The notes: generated by a model from the sequence alone, not told the origin. Counted from the first letter of the stretch, positions 7,917 to 18,990 are shown. The stretch is DNA of 64,000 nt from Aphanomyces cochlioides (GCA_019828595.1 JAHQRK010000017.1:930001-994000), one strand, 5' to 3'. A program made the numbers and translations.

Positions 7917-9634
7917 GCCAAAGCCGAGGATGATCTTCTCCGCGAGCGTTGGCACGTCGCGGATGTATCGGTACATGTACACTCGACTTACATCTTGTGG
8001 GAGGAGGCTGCGGAACTTGCCACGGGAGATGCGATCGTCGACTTCAAGAGCACCGATGACAGAGACGGCCGTCGCCAGACCTTCGTGGGCGAATTCAGGG
8101 TTGTACCCGAGGGATTCGACCGCAAAGACTTCTTGGACGCCGACGAAGCGGTTGCCACGCGATGGGAGGCGCGTGAACTTCTCCCACTTGTCTCGTGGAA
8201 ATCCACCGCGTGATGTCGCTTCCAGCGGCTCGTTGTCCTCCAGCGCACATGACGAGTACGGCTCGTTGAACGTTTGGCCCCAGAGGAACGCGGCGTTCCC
8301 CAAACGAGAAAGAAGGGCGTTGCTGCCCTTGTCGACGGGAAACACCGCCGTCGACGACGTCAGTTGGTGCGTCTGGCCGACGAGGAGAATGTCGAGCGTT
8401 GCTGCTAATGCCAAGGCTTTCGGTGGCGTCGCAAGGACGCGGAACTTGTCGTAGCGATGAATGGCGGCTTGGACCACCGTCGGGTGGTTCCAGTAGTCAA
8501 AGTGGACGACGATTTGGCTCATGAAGAGAAGTTGGCGATATATCAACTGGACCAAGTCGAGGCGATTCAAGCACGCCATGATGCGATCCTCCAGGAGGAA
8601 CTTGGCTTTGGTCGGCACGCTGTGCTTGGCGGTTTCGTACTCATAGACGACGCGCCAGAGGCGATCCGTGTACGACTTGACCTTGCCGTCGCGTGGAATG
8701 TCGGGCATCGGCATGGACCTTGCAGCACCAGTGCGACAGCTGCAAGTTGTCGCACTGATCGCACACGAGCGTCTTGCCGCCGACATGGAGGTTGATTCGC
8801 GTCTTCAGGGAGAACGGCTTGAGGCAGTGAGGGCACTTTGTGAAATCCAACTGCAACGTCAAGCCAGTGTAGGAGCCGTCTTCCCCAACAGCTTCAGGAT
8901 ACAGCTTGAGAATCTGCTGGACGATCGGTGGGTAATCGTCGGCTTGCTTGGCTTCAAGCGCCTTGACAAAGTCAGCCTCGATCGCCAAGACGTGCTGGTA
9001 GAGCTCTTCCTGGCTGCCAAAGTGCGGGAAGGCGTCATATGCCGCTTTCAAGCTAGCTAGATGCGCTTGGACTTGAGCGACCGTGACATTCGACGCAGGG
9101 ACGACGAGAGCTTTAACCGGCGACGCTTTGAGTCCATCTTCCGACTCGACAATCATCTTGGCGACACCGACGAGGTCTTCGAATACATCCACGGGTGGAA
9201 ACGTCCAGAACTCTGTCGTCCTAGATGCGCGGAAGACGGTGGCGAACTTGTTGTAAAGCGTCTCACTTGGACAGCAGAACGTCAAGCGCGTTTTTGCCAC
9301 TAGATACAATCTGGTAGACTTTAGTGGCTGACATGGCTTCATTGAGCTCACAGGCGACGGTCGAGAAGGTCTCAACGATGGTGTTCTTGTGGATCACTTC
9401 GAGTTTTTGTCCATGGAGTACAATCTGCCGCCAGACCCAGTCGTCACTACCGATCGTTTTTGCCTTCTTGACAAGGAAATCGACCTCCAAGCGCGGCAAG
9501 TTGTCAATCAGCACAGCTTGCACAGGCGAACCTTTGCCACCTTTCTCATTATCTGCATGGACGACGACTGGAACTGCCGTGACGACCCTCACGACGTCTT
9601 CAGGCAGCGCGGGAGTTGTAATCGGCGTGTCCAT
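7896..9634 (-). pseudogene. GRDP-like (DUF1399) protein gene, two frameshifts
   Basis: Three minus-strand frames chain into one protein of about 575 residues. The third part has the hallmarks of glycine-rich-domain-containing-protein-like (DUF1399) proteins: a helical repeat, then TLDILLVGQTHQL (usual form PTLDIDLVWHTHQL), then FLWGQTFNEPYSSC (usual W..T..YGEPYS.C). A CPHC...CDQC zinc-binding pair (positions about 8740-8850) precedes it. Frame changes occur near 9262-9290 (KNAL then TFCCPSETLYNKFA) and near 8705-8725 (WCCK then PMPDIPRDGKVKSY). No room exists for an intron at either. The W-H of the WHTH motif is also lost. It is either a decaying gene or two sequence errors; the damaged neighbourhood favours decay. 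Confidence 0.65.
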
Positions 9635-10440
9635 CGGAGAGAAAGTTTCAGAGTGTCGTCCAAAGTCGCCGTCGTGGCGGCGTCAACCTGCTGGTCATCT
9701 TCATCAGGCTCAATTTGTCACTAATATACGGATATGTCACTATATATACCAATATTTTTAAGCTTCACATAAAGTATACAAATTTATATATAATTAAATA
9801 GCAAGTTTCTTCTTTTAGTGACCATCGTGATATCCAAGGCAGTTTTGTCGTGGGCCGCACACAACGCAAAATTTTTTCAGCGTCCCAGGAACTGAAGATG
9901 CCGATCGCGCATGCATCTTGAGTGCATTTTACAGTCCATGCAGTGTGCCTAAGATGGTTGCTCAATGTTTAGTCTCGATTCCCAAGCGCTCAAGAGGTGT
10001 GGAGACACGGGGATACTAGTAACTTACTACGCGAGGCCTTTTGTCATGAAGCCACTGAGCTCACATAATGCGAGTCCGTGCGAAATGGATTGACAGAGCG
10101 CCATGAATAAGTAGACGAAAGAACCAAGAGTTGGTGTGCACGCTGCACAACGTGAAGTGTCCATCAAAGCACAAGCCCGGCGAACTCACGAAGATGCGTC
10201 AATCGCGGTTCAATGGATAGCTTGTGTGTCACCAGACTACTGACATTTTGGACACGTATACTATCTCCACCTCGAGCTATGAACGTGGAGCTTCCAGATC
10301 GCAAGACGCAATCAACAGAGCTGTAGATCACATTTTATCGCATCGTCAGTTCTGCATGAAAGCGAAATCGTGGTGTGTTGAATAGACCATGCCATCGTCA
10401 AGACATTTGTACTTATGAGAGATTCTTGCAATTTGACCTC
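9635..10440. other. Intergenic, AT-rich start, no gene seen
   Basis: No supported gene. 9720-9800 is AT-rich (TATATA runs) and would be the upstream region of the broken GRDP-like gene. Confidence 0.4.
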
Positions 10441-10760
10441 TTCCGTTGAAAATCTGTTCTTACCTGCCGTAGAAGATTCTTCAGGATTCATCGCATGCAA
10501 AAAATTATCCAAGAGAGAGGGGGTGGAGTGCTCACCTGATAGAGGGAAACGCAATGGTCTCTGCTTTGAGCTTTGTTTCTTCAGAAGTTGATCTATGGGA
10601 TGCCCAAGCAGAGTTCTACCGGTGGCAACTACTGCGTGTGGAGGAAATCAAATGTGCTTATAGCCGAGACTTCAAGGGGTACAAAGAACCAAGGTCCGAC
10701 AACTGTGTATGTGAAATTCATCGTTGTGACTTCAAATCGAGTCTTTGACATGCAACATAA
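10440..10760. repeat. Orphan zinc-finger-family leader and upstream remnant
   Basis: Minus-strand leader sequence (CTTCAGGATTCATCGCATGC with the neighbouring CTCTC pyrimidine tract, 10477-10520) is present without a following zinc-finger gene. The flank 10555-10745 is a diverged relative of 12000-12140 (CTTTGTTTCTTCAGAAGTTG; ACTTCAAATCGAGTCTTTGA versus ACTTCGACTCGAGTCTTTGA). Upstream sequence was thus duplicated together with the genes. Confidence 0.5.
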
Positions 10761-11550
10761 AATGTAGATAAGTGAGGTGACAAAGTGCAACCTCTCAACT
10801 TGCCTTGCTCACAAGGTGCAGTTTTCATCAGCCCCGGCAAGCTATCAAGGTGCTTTGCACGAACTTGGAGCGTGTTAACCCCAATGGCATTCATACAGGA
10901 AGTCCATTTTGAATTGGCCGTGGGATATTGTGGTGGCCGATTCCGAAGATGGCTTTATCCAACGTCGCAATCGTCGCTATGATCAAGAAGAGTCGAAGTT
11001 GACTAAGGATGTGGGGGCAGCTCTGGCTCTTAATCCGAGTTAGCCCTGACATTACCCTTGTCAACGCATCGAGCGCGTCAGCTAATTCGTGTAAATCCAA
11101 TGTCAACTTCAGTCTCGTGTCGGTTTACGCCTTGGAACCTTCAAGAAATGGTCTATGCTCGTCAAACTTTATAAACTCAGCAGCTAGTTGTGCTGCTGGG
11201 GGGCAGCTGGTTCACCCCTTGGTTTGTCCAATTGCCCTGAAGCTGAAGCGGTTGTAGGCGGAACAGCCACAGCGGTGTACAGCACAGCCTCATCGCCGTC
11301 GTCGTGTCCAGAACGCACGGATAGTCGCTTAAGGTTGTAGCTGTGTTGACCGTAGTAAAGGTGGAGGTGGCCTTCATGATCGTTAAAGGAGATTTGAAAG
11401 AGTTTGCCATTGTGCAGCTATCTCAAGCATGACCCGAGACAAGGAAGATGACTAGATGGTATTTTCGTACAATCTATCGACAAATTCCAAGTTGAACGGC
11501 TCATATGGAGCGCAGTTTGCCTCAGTTAGCTGTGATCGTGGTTTTTGGCA

Positions 11551-11844
11551 TTATCTATAGGGGAGATAACCCAAATTGCATGCTAGGTCCATGTTGAACC
11601 CAACGCTTGACCTTATGGAGGGCCACAGATCTATCTCCGTGTCGGGGCGATAAACGTCGTCTTGGCTGCCAATGTTTCGATGCTGCGATCGGAGCAACCG
11701 CGATGGTCCACTTGCGTGGTTGTTGTTTGAAACCACGCCGTGATTTGACGATTTCTCACACAGTTCACTGGACTGTACGTCGTCGGCACGGCACTTCTTT
11801 GCATGAGTTGGCTTGCGGGTCTTTGGCTCGAAGATAGCAAACAT
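11551..11844 (-). CDS. Finger-less deletion derivative of subfamily 2
   Basis: An open 97-codon frame starts with MFAIFEPKTRKPTH, stops exactly where the first zinc ligand should be, and continues with KKCRADDVQSSELCEKS and the subfamily C-terminus (SQHRNIGSQDD, FNMDLACNLGYL). A single in-frame internal deletion of roughly 900 nt relative to 2347-3771 explains it. The leader (11845-11990) is intact, so it could be expressed as a small protein lacking the zinc finger. It may be a pseudogene or a truncated competitor; neither can be decided from sequence. Confidence 0.45.
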   Translation of the reverse strand: MFAIFEPKTRKPTHAKKCRADDVQSSELCEKSSNHGVVSNNNHASGPSRLLRSQHRNIGSQDDVYRPDTEIDLWPSIRSSVGFNMDLACNLGYLPYR

Positions 11845-12485
11845 TGTACAGCAAATTGAAAAGTGAGGTGGCATATCGCAGTCGAGGTCTGTAGCAACCG
11901 TTGCATGCCGTAGAAGCCGTCGTGATGCCGAAGGCTTCTTCAGGACTCACCGCACACAATAGTTTAAGAGAGGGGGTGTCGTGTTCCCAACTGATAGGGG
12001 GTAACCCAACGGCCTCTCCTGTGAACTTTGCTTAAGTCAGACTTTGATGTGTGGAGCGCCCAAGCCGACACTAAACAAACAGTTCTATCAGGGTAACTTT
12101 AGCGTCGTCGTGACTTCGACTCGAGTCTTTGAGTGCGAGCTATCTCAGTGTACTAAGGCAGGACCTAGGCAAGGAACATGAGTGATAAAGGAAAGATGGT
12201 GTGAGCTGACATGGAGCGAACTCTCGCCAACTTTCGAGTTGATATGCTCACAAAATGCAGTTTGCATTAGCCCCGAGCTCGTTATTTTCATTGTGGCGTT
12301 CAACATGAAGATGCGGCTCAACATATTTTAGCTGCGATGTTATCATGGATCATAGACAAGCTAAAGCAGCCGGCTGTGTATCCTGACGAAGCCCTCCCTT
12401 GGCAACACGACGGGATCTATGCCATGCTGCGCTTGCTACAAATCTCGACAACGAGACGCCAACTCACTTTTCAATTTGCAATCTC

Positions 12486-13034
12486 ATGTTTGATATCTTT
12501 AAGTCCAAGTCTCCAATGCCAACGCACTGCTGGTCATGCCAGAAAAACGTTAACCTCTTCACCCGGCATGCCATCACATGCGCCGGCCCCGATTGCCGCC
12601 ATTCTATTTGCCGCGATTGCGTGGCGACTATACGGACCTTCCACAAGGAGCTTCGCTTCTGTCAATTGTGCTTTTACAATATCCACTCACCTCCCACTCG
12701 ACGAAGCCCTCCTCGGAGGAAATCGCCATCGTCAGCCTGTGCCTATGCATTTCAAAGTCCGACATTGTCCCCTGTCACGTCTTATACTGAAGCCAAGGAA
12801 ACACACCATCTCAAAATGGAAGCTGAGCCCTATCAAAACGTCCAAGGAGCCATTCATCCCCATCCATTCCCCCACTGAGTCAGTCGTGAATGCTTGATAT
12901 TGACCCGACAGCAACGTAGAGCGATTGCTCAACAGAACGTGCTTTAGCTGTTCCTTTGATATCGAATTCAACATTGCTCAACAGCGAGAAATGCTCGACT
13001 TACTACAACGATGCATGATGAACACCACAGGATA
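12486..13034 (+). pseudogene. FYVE-like subfamily 1 copy, 3' broken
   Basis: ATG MFDIFKSKSP, then an intact finger (CWSC, 13 residues, CAGPDC, RHSICRDC, FCQLC) and the KSPSSA/LSPV region. A large internal deletion then leads to a stop at 12878 after about 130 codons. Out-of-frame remains of the C-terminus follow: RQQRRAIAQQNV near 12906-12945, and DIEFNIAQQREMLDLLQRCM, ending in a TAA at 13034. The finger portion could still be translated. As a family member it is truncated. Confidence 0.65.
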
Positions 13035-13345
13035 ATATACGCAAGAATCTCCTACACGTTTCAATGTGGTCTTCATCGTGCCCTACAAGGTAGATAAACT
13101 CAGTCAGTATCTATTGCATGATGGTCGACTAACTTTGGGGTCCTGGGCGGGGGGTTCGCCTGGCCGTGGAGTCCTGAATGTTCTCTGGCTTGCTATGATC
13201 AGCAAAGTTGCTGAGGTCGTATTGTCTCTGGGCTCATTTCGTTTCGAGGCAGCTTGAGAATCAAGCATCGAGTGTGTTCTCTACTGACCATCACTCAACG
13301 AGGCAAAATGCAAAGACAGTCAGAATGATGGTTTCATGTCACTGA

Positions 13346-13426
13346 ACCGATAACGTCACCATTCCTACCCTGCACGTTTGAGGAAGTTCCACAGTCGTGC
13401 AGGGTAGGAATGGTGACGTTATCGGT
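13346..13426. repeat. Perfect 31-bp inverted repeat, 19-nt loop
   Basis: 13346-13376 (ACCGATAACGTCACCATTCC and onward) is exactly complementary to 13396-13426, separated by 19 nt. No gene spans it and no T-run follows. It could be a recent fold-back insertion or a hairpin RNA source. Confidence 0.85.
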
Positions 13427-13654
13427 CAACTTGTACTCGTAAGTTGAGTGTCCGACGACGAATGTTGGGAACAGCAGCGTCATATCGGATTGACGATAGC
13501 CATCCACACACGAGACATCTGTGGCTCCATGATCGTGACACTGTAACGTTATGTGCTTGATACCGCACAGCAGCCCACTTGACTGGAACAATGTCACTCA
13601 ATTGAAGAGTCACGCCAAACTCTGCATGTTGAAGAAGCAGATGTTAAGCCAGAG

Positions 13655-14260
13655 GTTTCTTCAGGCCACAAGACAACGCATTGCTGGAACTCCATGGCTC
13701 AACTGAAGTTGATTGTCCGCCGCGGCATCCAATGTGGCGGCACTGACTGCAGTGGCGCAGTTTATCATGCTTGTGCATCAACTGTGCGCTTTTCAAACAA
13801 GAAGTTTCGACTACCTGCCAAAGGAGAGAATGACTTCACTGTCACATGGATGGATAGCAACGAGGACAAAGGCTCGGTCAGATTGCACTCAAGCAACCGA
13901 CAACTCGATTTGATGGTGTTCACTGCCAACCGCGAGTAACGATGCCTTGGCAATGCGCCGCACAGAATCCGTGGCGGCCATGCAGATCTCCCACAAGAAG
14001 CTGGCGCTCCAAACTTGATAAAGTTTTCATCGAGTGACAACAACCTGCACCAATATATTTCGAAGTCCAGCCTTGTCTCTTTTGATGGCCACAGTGAATC
14101 CTGATGACGAGGAAACACATCCGCGTTGTCGACGACGGATACAACTATTGAAAGCAACAATACACTCGAACTCTCGCATAACGTTGCACCATCAGAGGGA
14201 GATCCATTCGAAAACTCCATCTTGTCCGTCTCATCTATCTATGGCTCCTTGGACGGGCTG
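13655..14260 (+). pseudogene. Degenerate FYVE-like copy
   Basis: Recognisable pieces in shifted frames: GGTTTCTTCAGG leader scraps, then a KTTHCWN-coding start. From 13694 follows a frame with RRGIQCGGTDC and HACASTVRFSNKKF, matching the second half of the finger of 2347-3771 with two zinc ligands changed. A later block encodes PALSLLMATVNPDDEETHP, related to the SPTLSP...EAKETR region. Lost ligands and frame breaks make it a pseudogene. Confidence 0.6.
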
Positions 14261-14729
14261 CAGGGGCTAAGGTTTAATTTTGAGATGGAAATGACTGTAC
14301 ACTCGAGGGGGGGTCCAGGTCACAGGTTGGCTTTTCGTCATCGGTTGATTCTGGTTTCCAAGTCGTCAAGTTTGAGTCGCCTAACATGTGCACGCTGTTC
14401 ATCCTGGGGTGTTATGTAGGTTTGCCTCTTGCCGAGGCTTTAGGAATACGACAAAATAGTAAATAATGTGGAGTGCTGAAGACTTTGTGATCGTGACTTC
14501 GTATCATCGAGTGTTTGGAAGAGGGAGGGGTCTCAAAGGACGAGGTATTTGCCATCGTACAGCAGTCCCCAATGTATTGACCAAGCCTAGAGGTGACGAA
14601 CATGACTGCAGACAGATATGCATTAGATATAAATGGTATTAGACATTGAGCACTCGATATCTTCCAAGTTGTCTTGCTCTTGCAGGTGCAAATTTCATTT
14701 GCCACGACAAGTTTTGAATATATTCTGCA

Positions 14730-15956
14730 CTAGATTGGAGGGAGATAGCCCAGAGGACAGCCGACCAGGAGGTCCATTTTGATTTGGGCATGGGACATTG
14801 AGGGCCATCCAAACGTGTCCACCTCTCGACGGTAACTTGTATTGTGTCGACCAATATCTCGTCGTTGTGAGCGGAGGCACCTCGACGAGCCCAATGTGGA
14901 GTTTGTCTTTGTAGTCACTGAGTTGTTCTTCGTAGACTCTGGACGCTGTGGTGATTTGTCGAGCAATTCAGTGGTGCCAACGTCGTTGAGACTGCACTTT
15001 GCCTTTGGCCGATTGCTGGTTTCGCCGTGACTTCCAAGCGCTATGTCAGCGTCGTTGGCTTTCGAAGACATATCGTCACTGGAGTTGGGTGCGGTTGAAG
15101 ACAAAATGTCCACGACGTGACCTTCTTCGGGTGGCATCGCCTCGTTCGCGAGGTTGCAGGAAGGCTTGTAGTGGCCCTGGACTGTTGTGCGCTGATATGT
15201 CGTCGCCGACTCTAAGGCGACTTCCTTGGACTCTTGAATGGGTTCACTGCATTTTGCCTCCCTGGTTGCTTCTGGTGTTGTTGTCGAGTTGTCAAATTGG
15301 TGGTGAGCTGTCGTGGAAGAGTTTTGTTGTTGAATGGTACGAATGTCACGCACGCTTTGTTTCGTCGTCACCAGGCGCGCTCGACACGATCGAAATGCAG
15401 TCTCCTCGTGCTCGAAAGGCAAGCATTCGTGGTAATCTTGAAAAGAGAGTCGACGGTGAGGATGAAGAGACTGAAAGGGTTCTGGTGTGGACAGCATCAC
15501 CACCGCCACCGTGGTTGTCGGAGTGGAGGCGGTCGTCTCATCTTGTGTAACGCCGAGGAAGCTCAAGCATGCATCGACTTGTTGCATGAGCTCTCTCTCT
15601 TCTTCCAAATCTGACCCGACAGTGGAGAATAGAAGCGACTCACAAGGCCTTGTCGTGTCCTGGCTGGCAGCTTGTGGTGGTGAAAGCACCAACGTGTTGT
15701 TGTTTGCTTCGCCTGTGCGATCGGAGGGGGTCGTTGTCTTGGTTGTTCGAGATAGTCGTGAAGTCAATGTGCCACAACACTCAAAGCAGAGCTGGATCTT
15801 CTTCTTCAAGATGCGCATGGTCACTGCGCAATCGCGACAAATACTACGGCAGCAGTCGGCGCATTCGATCGCATGGCGGGTGAACATGTGAAACTTTTTC
15901 GTACATGCCCAGCAGTGCGTTGGCTTGTGCGTCTTGGACTTGAATAGGGAAAACAT
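14730..15956 (-). CDS. FYVE-like zinc-finger protein, subfamily 2 (inverted twin)
   Basis: Predicted 408 aa. Residues 1 to about 345 are identical to the product of 5617-6798, including the canonical-spacing finger CWAC/CADC/CRDC/CFEC. The last ~60 residues differ (from VTTKTNSTLGSS onward) but are homologous: both tails share SQRRDIGRH. The breakpoint at 14920 thus lies inside related coding sequence, as expected for gene conversion or recombination between two existing inverted paralogues. Start ATG MFSLF chosen as in the twin. Function unknown. Confidence 0.75.
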   Translation of the reverse strand: MFSLFKSKTHKPTHCWACTKKFHMFTRHAIECADCCRSICRDCAVTMRILKKKIQLCFECCGTLTSRLSRTTKTTTPSDRTGEANNNTLVLSPPQAASQDTTRPCESLLFSTVGSDLEEERELMQQVDACLSFLGVTQDETTASTPTTTVAVVMLSTPEPFQSLHPHRRLSFQDYHECLPFEHEETAFRSCRARLVTTKQSVRDIRTIQQQNSSTTAHHQFDNSTTTPEATREAKCSEPIQESKEVALESATTYQRTTVQGHYKPSCNLANEAMPPEEGHVVDILSSTAPNSSDDMSSKANDADIALGSHGETSNRPKAKCSLNDVGTTELLDKSPQRPESTKNNSVTTKTNSTLGSSRCLRSQRRDIGRHNTSYRREVDTFGWPSMSHAQIKMDLLVGCPLGYLPPI

Positions 15957-17363
15957 TGGTAGAGCAAATTGAACAGTGAACTGACGTCTCGTGGTCAAAT
16001 TCTGTAGCAAGCGTTGCATCGAGTAGAAGCCGTGGTGATGCCAAAGTTTCTTCAGGATTCACTGGAAGAAGATGGACCCAGTATGTTTTCGCCGCGACGT
16101 TTTCTATCGGGAGAAACCTGGTGCGTGGACTGTCCATAGCTCGATGCTTGGCTGACGGAGCGAGTCCAATAGCAGCAAACAAGTTGATGTGTACTTTGTT
16201 GATCATGGGATATGCGGCTAGGCGTGCATGGAGGAGACCGAACGACTAGACTAGACCCCTCATTTCCACAGCCTTGGCAGAGGAAAGAGGATATTAAGCA
16301 GTCGCTCTACGTTGCTCGCGAGTCAACTTCGAACCGCCAGGTGTGGCCGACTGAATGTTGTGGGGCATGGTTGGCCACTCCACTAGTCTTGAACGTCGTC
16401 AGGACGGCATCGCTGAGATCTCGGTCGACGTCCAGATTTACGTTGAGAGCGAGATCGATCGGAAGCACCAGTGGCGTGGTTGACGCTCAAAGACACGTCG
16501 ATACTTGAGACTTTGCTGTGCAAACGAGTGACTCCATGATTGCCACTGATGTTCGTCCTTTGTGGAGCACTGGTGGCTGTTTTGTAGTTTCCATTCGTGC
16601 CATTGACGTTTGATGTAGCTGCACTTGTTGAGAGCTTGCAGGTCTTGGTTTTTGTGCTGGCATGTGACGCAGATACTGCGAATGAATCGACCTGGTCACG
16701 GGGATTCTGCTTGAAATTCGAGCATTCATGACTGTCTTGGTGGGGAAATGGATGAGTGGCTGCTTGGACGGGTTGGGTGGACTGGGCTTTTGGAACCACC
16801 AACAGAGCTAGAGGATCCATGGCTAGATCCTGACGTCGTCTCGCATTCATCATCATGACCGCCTCCATCTCTCGAATGATGATTCGCCGTTGCGCGATCT
16901 GTTCCTGCAAGGACAAGGCTTGACGTGGTGCAGGAGTTTCAATTTTGAGATGTTGTGTTTCCTCGGCTTCAGTCTTCGTTGTGGGCGTGATAGGAGACAA
17001 TGCTGGACTGCTGATTGCATGGGCTGACGTTTTCTTCCGAGGAGTACTTCGTCGAGTGGGAGGTGACATGATATTGGTAAAGCACAATTGACAGAAGCGA
17101 AGATTCTTGTGGTAGATCCGCATGGTCGCGACGCATTTGTGGCAAACTGTGTGGCGGCAGTCGGGGCCAGCGCACTTGATGGCATGTCTTGTGAAGAGGT
17201 GAAACTTCTTTTCGCACGACCAACAGTGCGTTGGCTTGGGAGACTTGGGCTTGAAGATATCAAACATGGCACTGCGAATTTGCCAAATGGGATGGCGTCT
17301 TGTGGTTGAGGTCTGTAGCAAGCATTGCATGCTGTAAAAGCCGCCGTGGTGGCGATGGTTTCT
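14920..17363 (-). repeat. Inverted duplication arm 2 (2,444 bp)
   Basis: Exact inverted counterpart of 4210-6653, separated from it by 8,266 bp. Contains the 16383 gene and most of the 14730 gene plus their shared intergenic DNA. Confidence 0.9.
16383..17267 (-). CDS. FYVE-like protein, C-terminally frameshifted (inverted twin)
   Basis: Predicted 294 aa, identical to the product of 4306-5190, including the +1 nt lesion that truncates it after RCRPDDVQ. The shared lesion shows the frameshift predates the duplication or was spread by conversion. Leader sequence upstream (17268-17400) is more complete here (CCTGAAGAAACC with the CTCTC tract) than at the other arm, whose outer edge stops at 4210. 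This copy is therefore the better candidate for the donor and for expression. Confidence 0.6.
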   Translation of the reverse strand: MFDIFKPKSPKPTHCWSCEKKFHLFTRHAIKCAGPDCRHTVCHKCVATMRIYHKNLRFCQLCFTNIMSPPTRRSTPRKKTSAHAISSPALSPITPTTKTEAEETQHLKIETPAPRQALSLQEQIAQRRIIIREMEAVMMMNARRRQDLAMDPLALLVVPKAQSTQPVQAATHPFPHQDSHECSNFKQNPRDQVDSFAVSASHASTKTKTCKLSTSAATSNVNGTNGNYKTATSAPQRTNISGNHGVTRLHSKVSSIDVSLSVNHATGASDRSRSQRKSGRRPRSQRCRPDDVQD

Positions 17364-17599
17364 TCAGGATTCATTGCACAAAACTAAAATCCAAGAGAGG
17401 GGCATTGAATGTCGAACCTGTTCGTTCTTTCACAGATGGAAAGGATAACTGGGCAATGATAGATGGTGTTAATTCAGGTTGGTGTCACAGAGCTGATTTC
17501 GCTATGAGATGCTCAGTCAGCCGAGAGTGAGCTATTGGTAATCCACACCACAAGCACATCTTCGCCTGATAGAGATCTTCGCAGCTACATTCATGTCCA

Positions 17600-18389
17600 G
17601 ACCAGGTTCATACAGTGAATCAAGAAGAAACAATTGGTCTCACGACGGGTCTCAGTCGTGATGAGTTGCTACGCTATCACATGTTTCTTTTCGCCTCTCC
17701 ATGTGTGATATCTTTACCTCCAAGCCAACTCATGGCTGGTCATGTAGGAAGAAACTCAAGTTTCTGACCCCGCATGAGATTCACTGTGCCGATTATGAGC
17801 ACAGAGTTTGCCACTAGTGCGCAGCAAGTATGCGATCATCAAGCTCAATCGATGCTATTTGTGCTTTGGTGGAATCAATTTTTGTCCCCTATTGAAGTCG
17901 AAAGCGGGACTACATGCCATCACAAACTCGAGACGATGGCCGTGCCACAAAAAGTCTCCAGTGTTATGACGATACGCGTCTTCAGCACGAACGTTCGCTT
18001 CTGTCGACGGTGCTTGAGCAGCATAATTTCTCTCCCCCGGCGAAGTCCTCAACAATGGAGGACCCCTCTTCTCCAAGTCGACACGTCGGTTCTCCACCTT
18101 GCTTGGATATTTTTAGCCCAAAACCAACCTCGTTTTTCGATTGATGCATTTTACACTTTATCGTGCACCTTTGGTTGTTGCCTTGTCTCGTTTCCTTTGG
18201 ACATTTAAAGGAAACCCTGTGGACTTGACAAGTCCGCGTGAGACTTGTCAGCCTTGGTGGTATTTTCAGTACCGAGACTTGCCCTCTCAAGCCAAGGGAA
18301 AGCGCCATCTCAAAATTGAGACTCCTGTACCATTTCAAGACTCATCCATGGAGTCACAAATGACCTATCAGCATCATCCCAAGGTATAG
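17600..18389 (+). pseudogene. Degenerate FYVE-like copy with internal insertion
   Basis: Leader-like GTGAATCAAGAAGAAACA at 17614 precedes MCDIFTSKPTHGWSC (first Cys changed to Gly) and HRVCH followed by a stop. A later frame gives VFSTNVRFCRRCLSSI and PRRSPQQWRTP, the end of the finger and the Arg/Pro segment. About 150 nt of unrelated DNA follow, and then HLKIETPVPFQDS, matching the HLKIETPAP element. Stops and shifts make it a pseudogene. Confidence 0.6.
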
Positions 18390-18411
18390 CAGCTAGCTCG
18401 TGTATCCTGAG

Positions 18412-18990
18412 GAAACCTTTGGCTACACGACGGCTTCTACTCCATGCAACGCTTGCTACAGAGCTCGACCTCGAGACGCCATCTCACTTTTCAATTCATG
18501 GTCAAGCCAAAGACGCCAAAACAAGCGCACTGTTTGACGTGTACGAAGAAGTTTCACATTTTCACCCGCCATGCGATCGAATGCGCCGACTGCAGTCATA
18601 GTATTTGTCGCGATTGCGTGGCAACCATGCGCGTCTTCAAGACGAAGATTCACCACTCAAAATCTCCACGGTCGGATTACAACTCGAAGGAGAGCTTCTG
18701 AAACAAGTTTAAGCCTACTTGACCACCTGACCATGGAGATTTCGAGTGGTGAATCTTCGTCTTGAAGACGCGCATGGTTGCCACGCAATCGCGACAAATA
18801 CTATGACTGCAGTCGGCGCATTCGATCGCATGGCGGGTGAAAATGTGAAACTTCTTCGTACACGTCAAACAGTGCGCTTGTTTTGGCGTCTTTGGCTTGA
18901 CCATGAATTGAAAAGTGAGATGGCGTCTCGAGGTCGAGCTCTGTAGCAAGCGTTGCATGGAGTAGAAGCCGTCGTGTAGCCAAAGGTTTC
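18412..18990. repeat. Zinc-finger-core hairpin: 264-bp inverted arms, 51-nt loop
   Basis: 18412-18675 (+) and 18727-18990 (-) are complementary with three visible mismatches (18659, 18669, 18674 and partners). Each arm holds the leader, an ATG-region and the complete first six ligands of a subfamily 2 finger (HCLTC, CADC, CRDC), then stops. Neither arm encodes a full protein. Transcription through it would give a long fold-back RNA matching the most conserved part of the family. Confidence 0.85.

Noticed and set aside
14999..15550. Long frame of 183 codons opposite the 14730 gene (and its twin 6023-6574)
   Set aside because: It is antisense to conserved zinc-finger coding sequence and repeats only because the duplication is exact.
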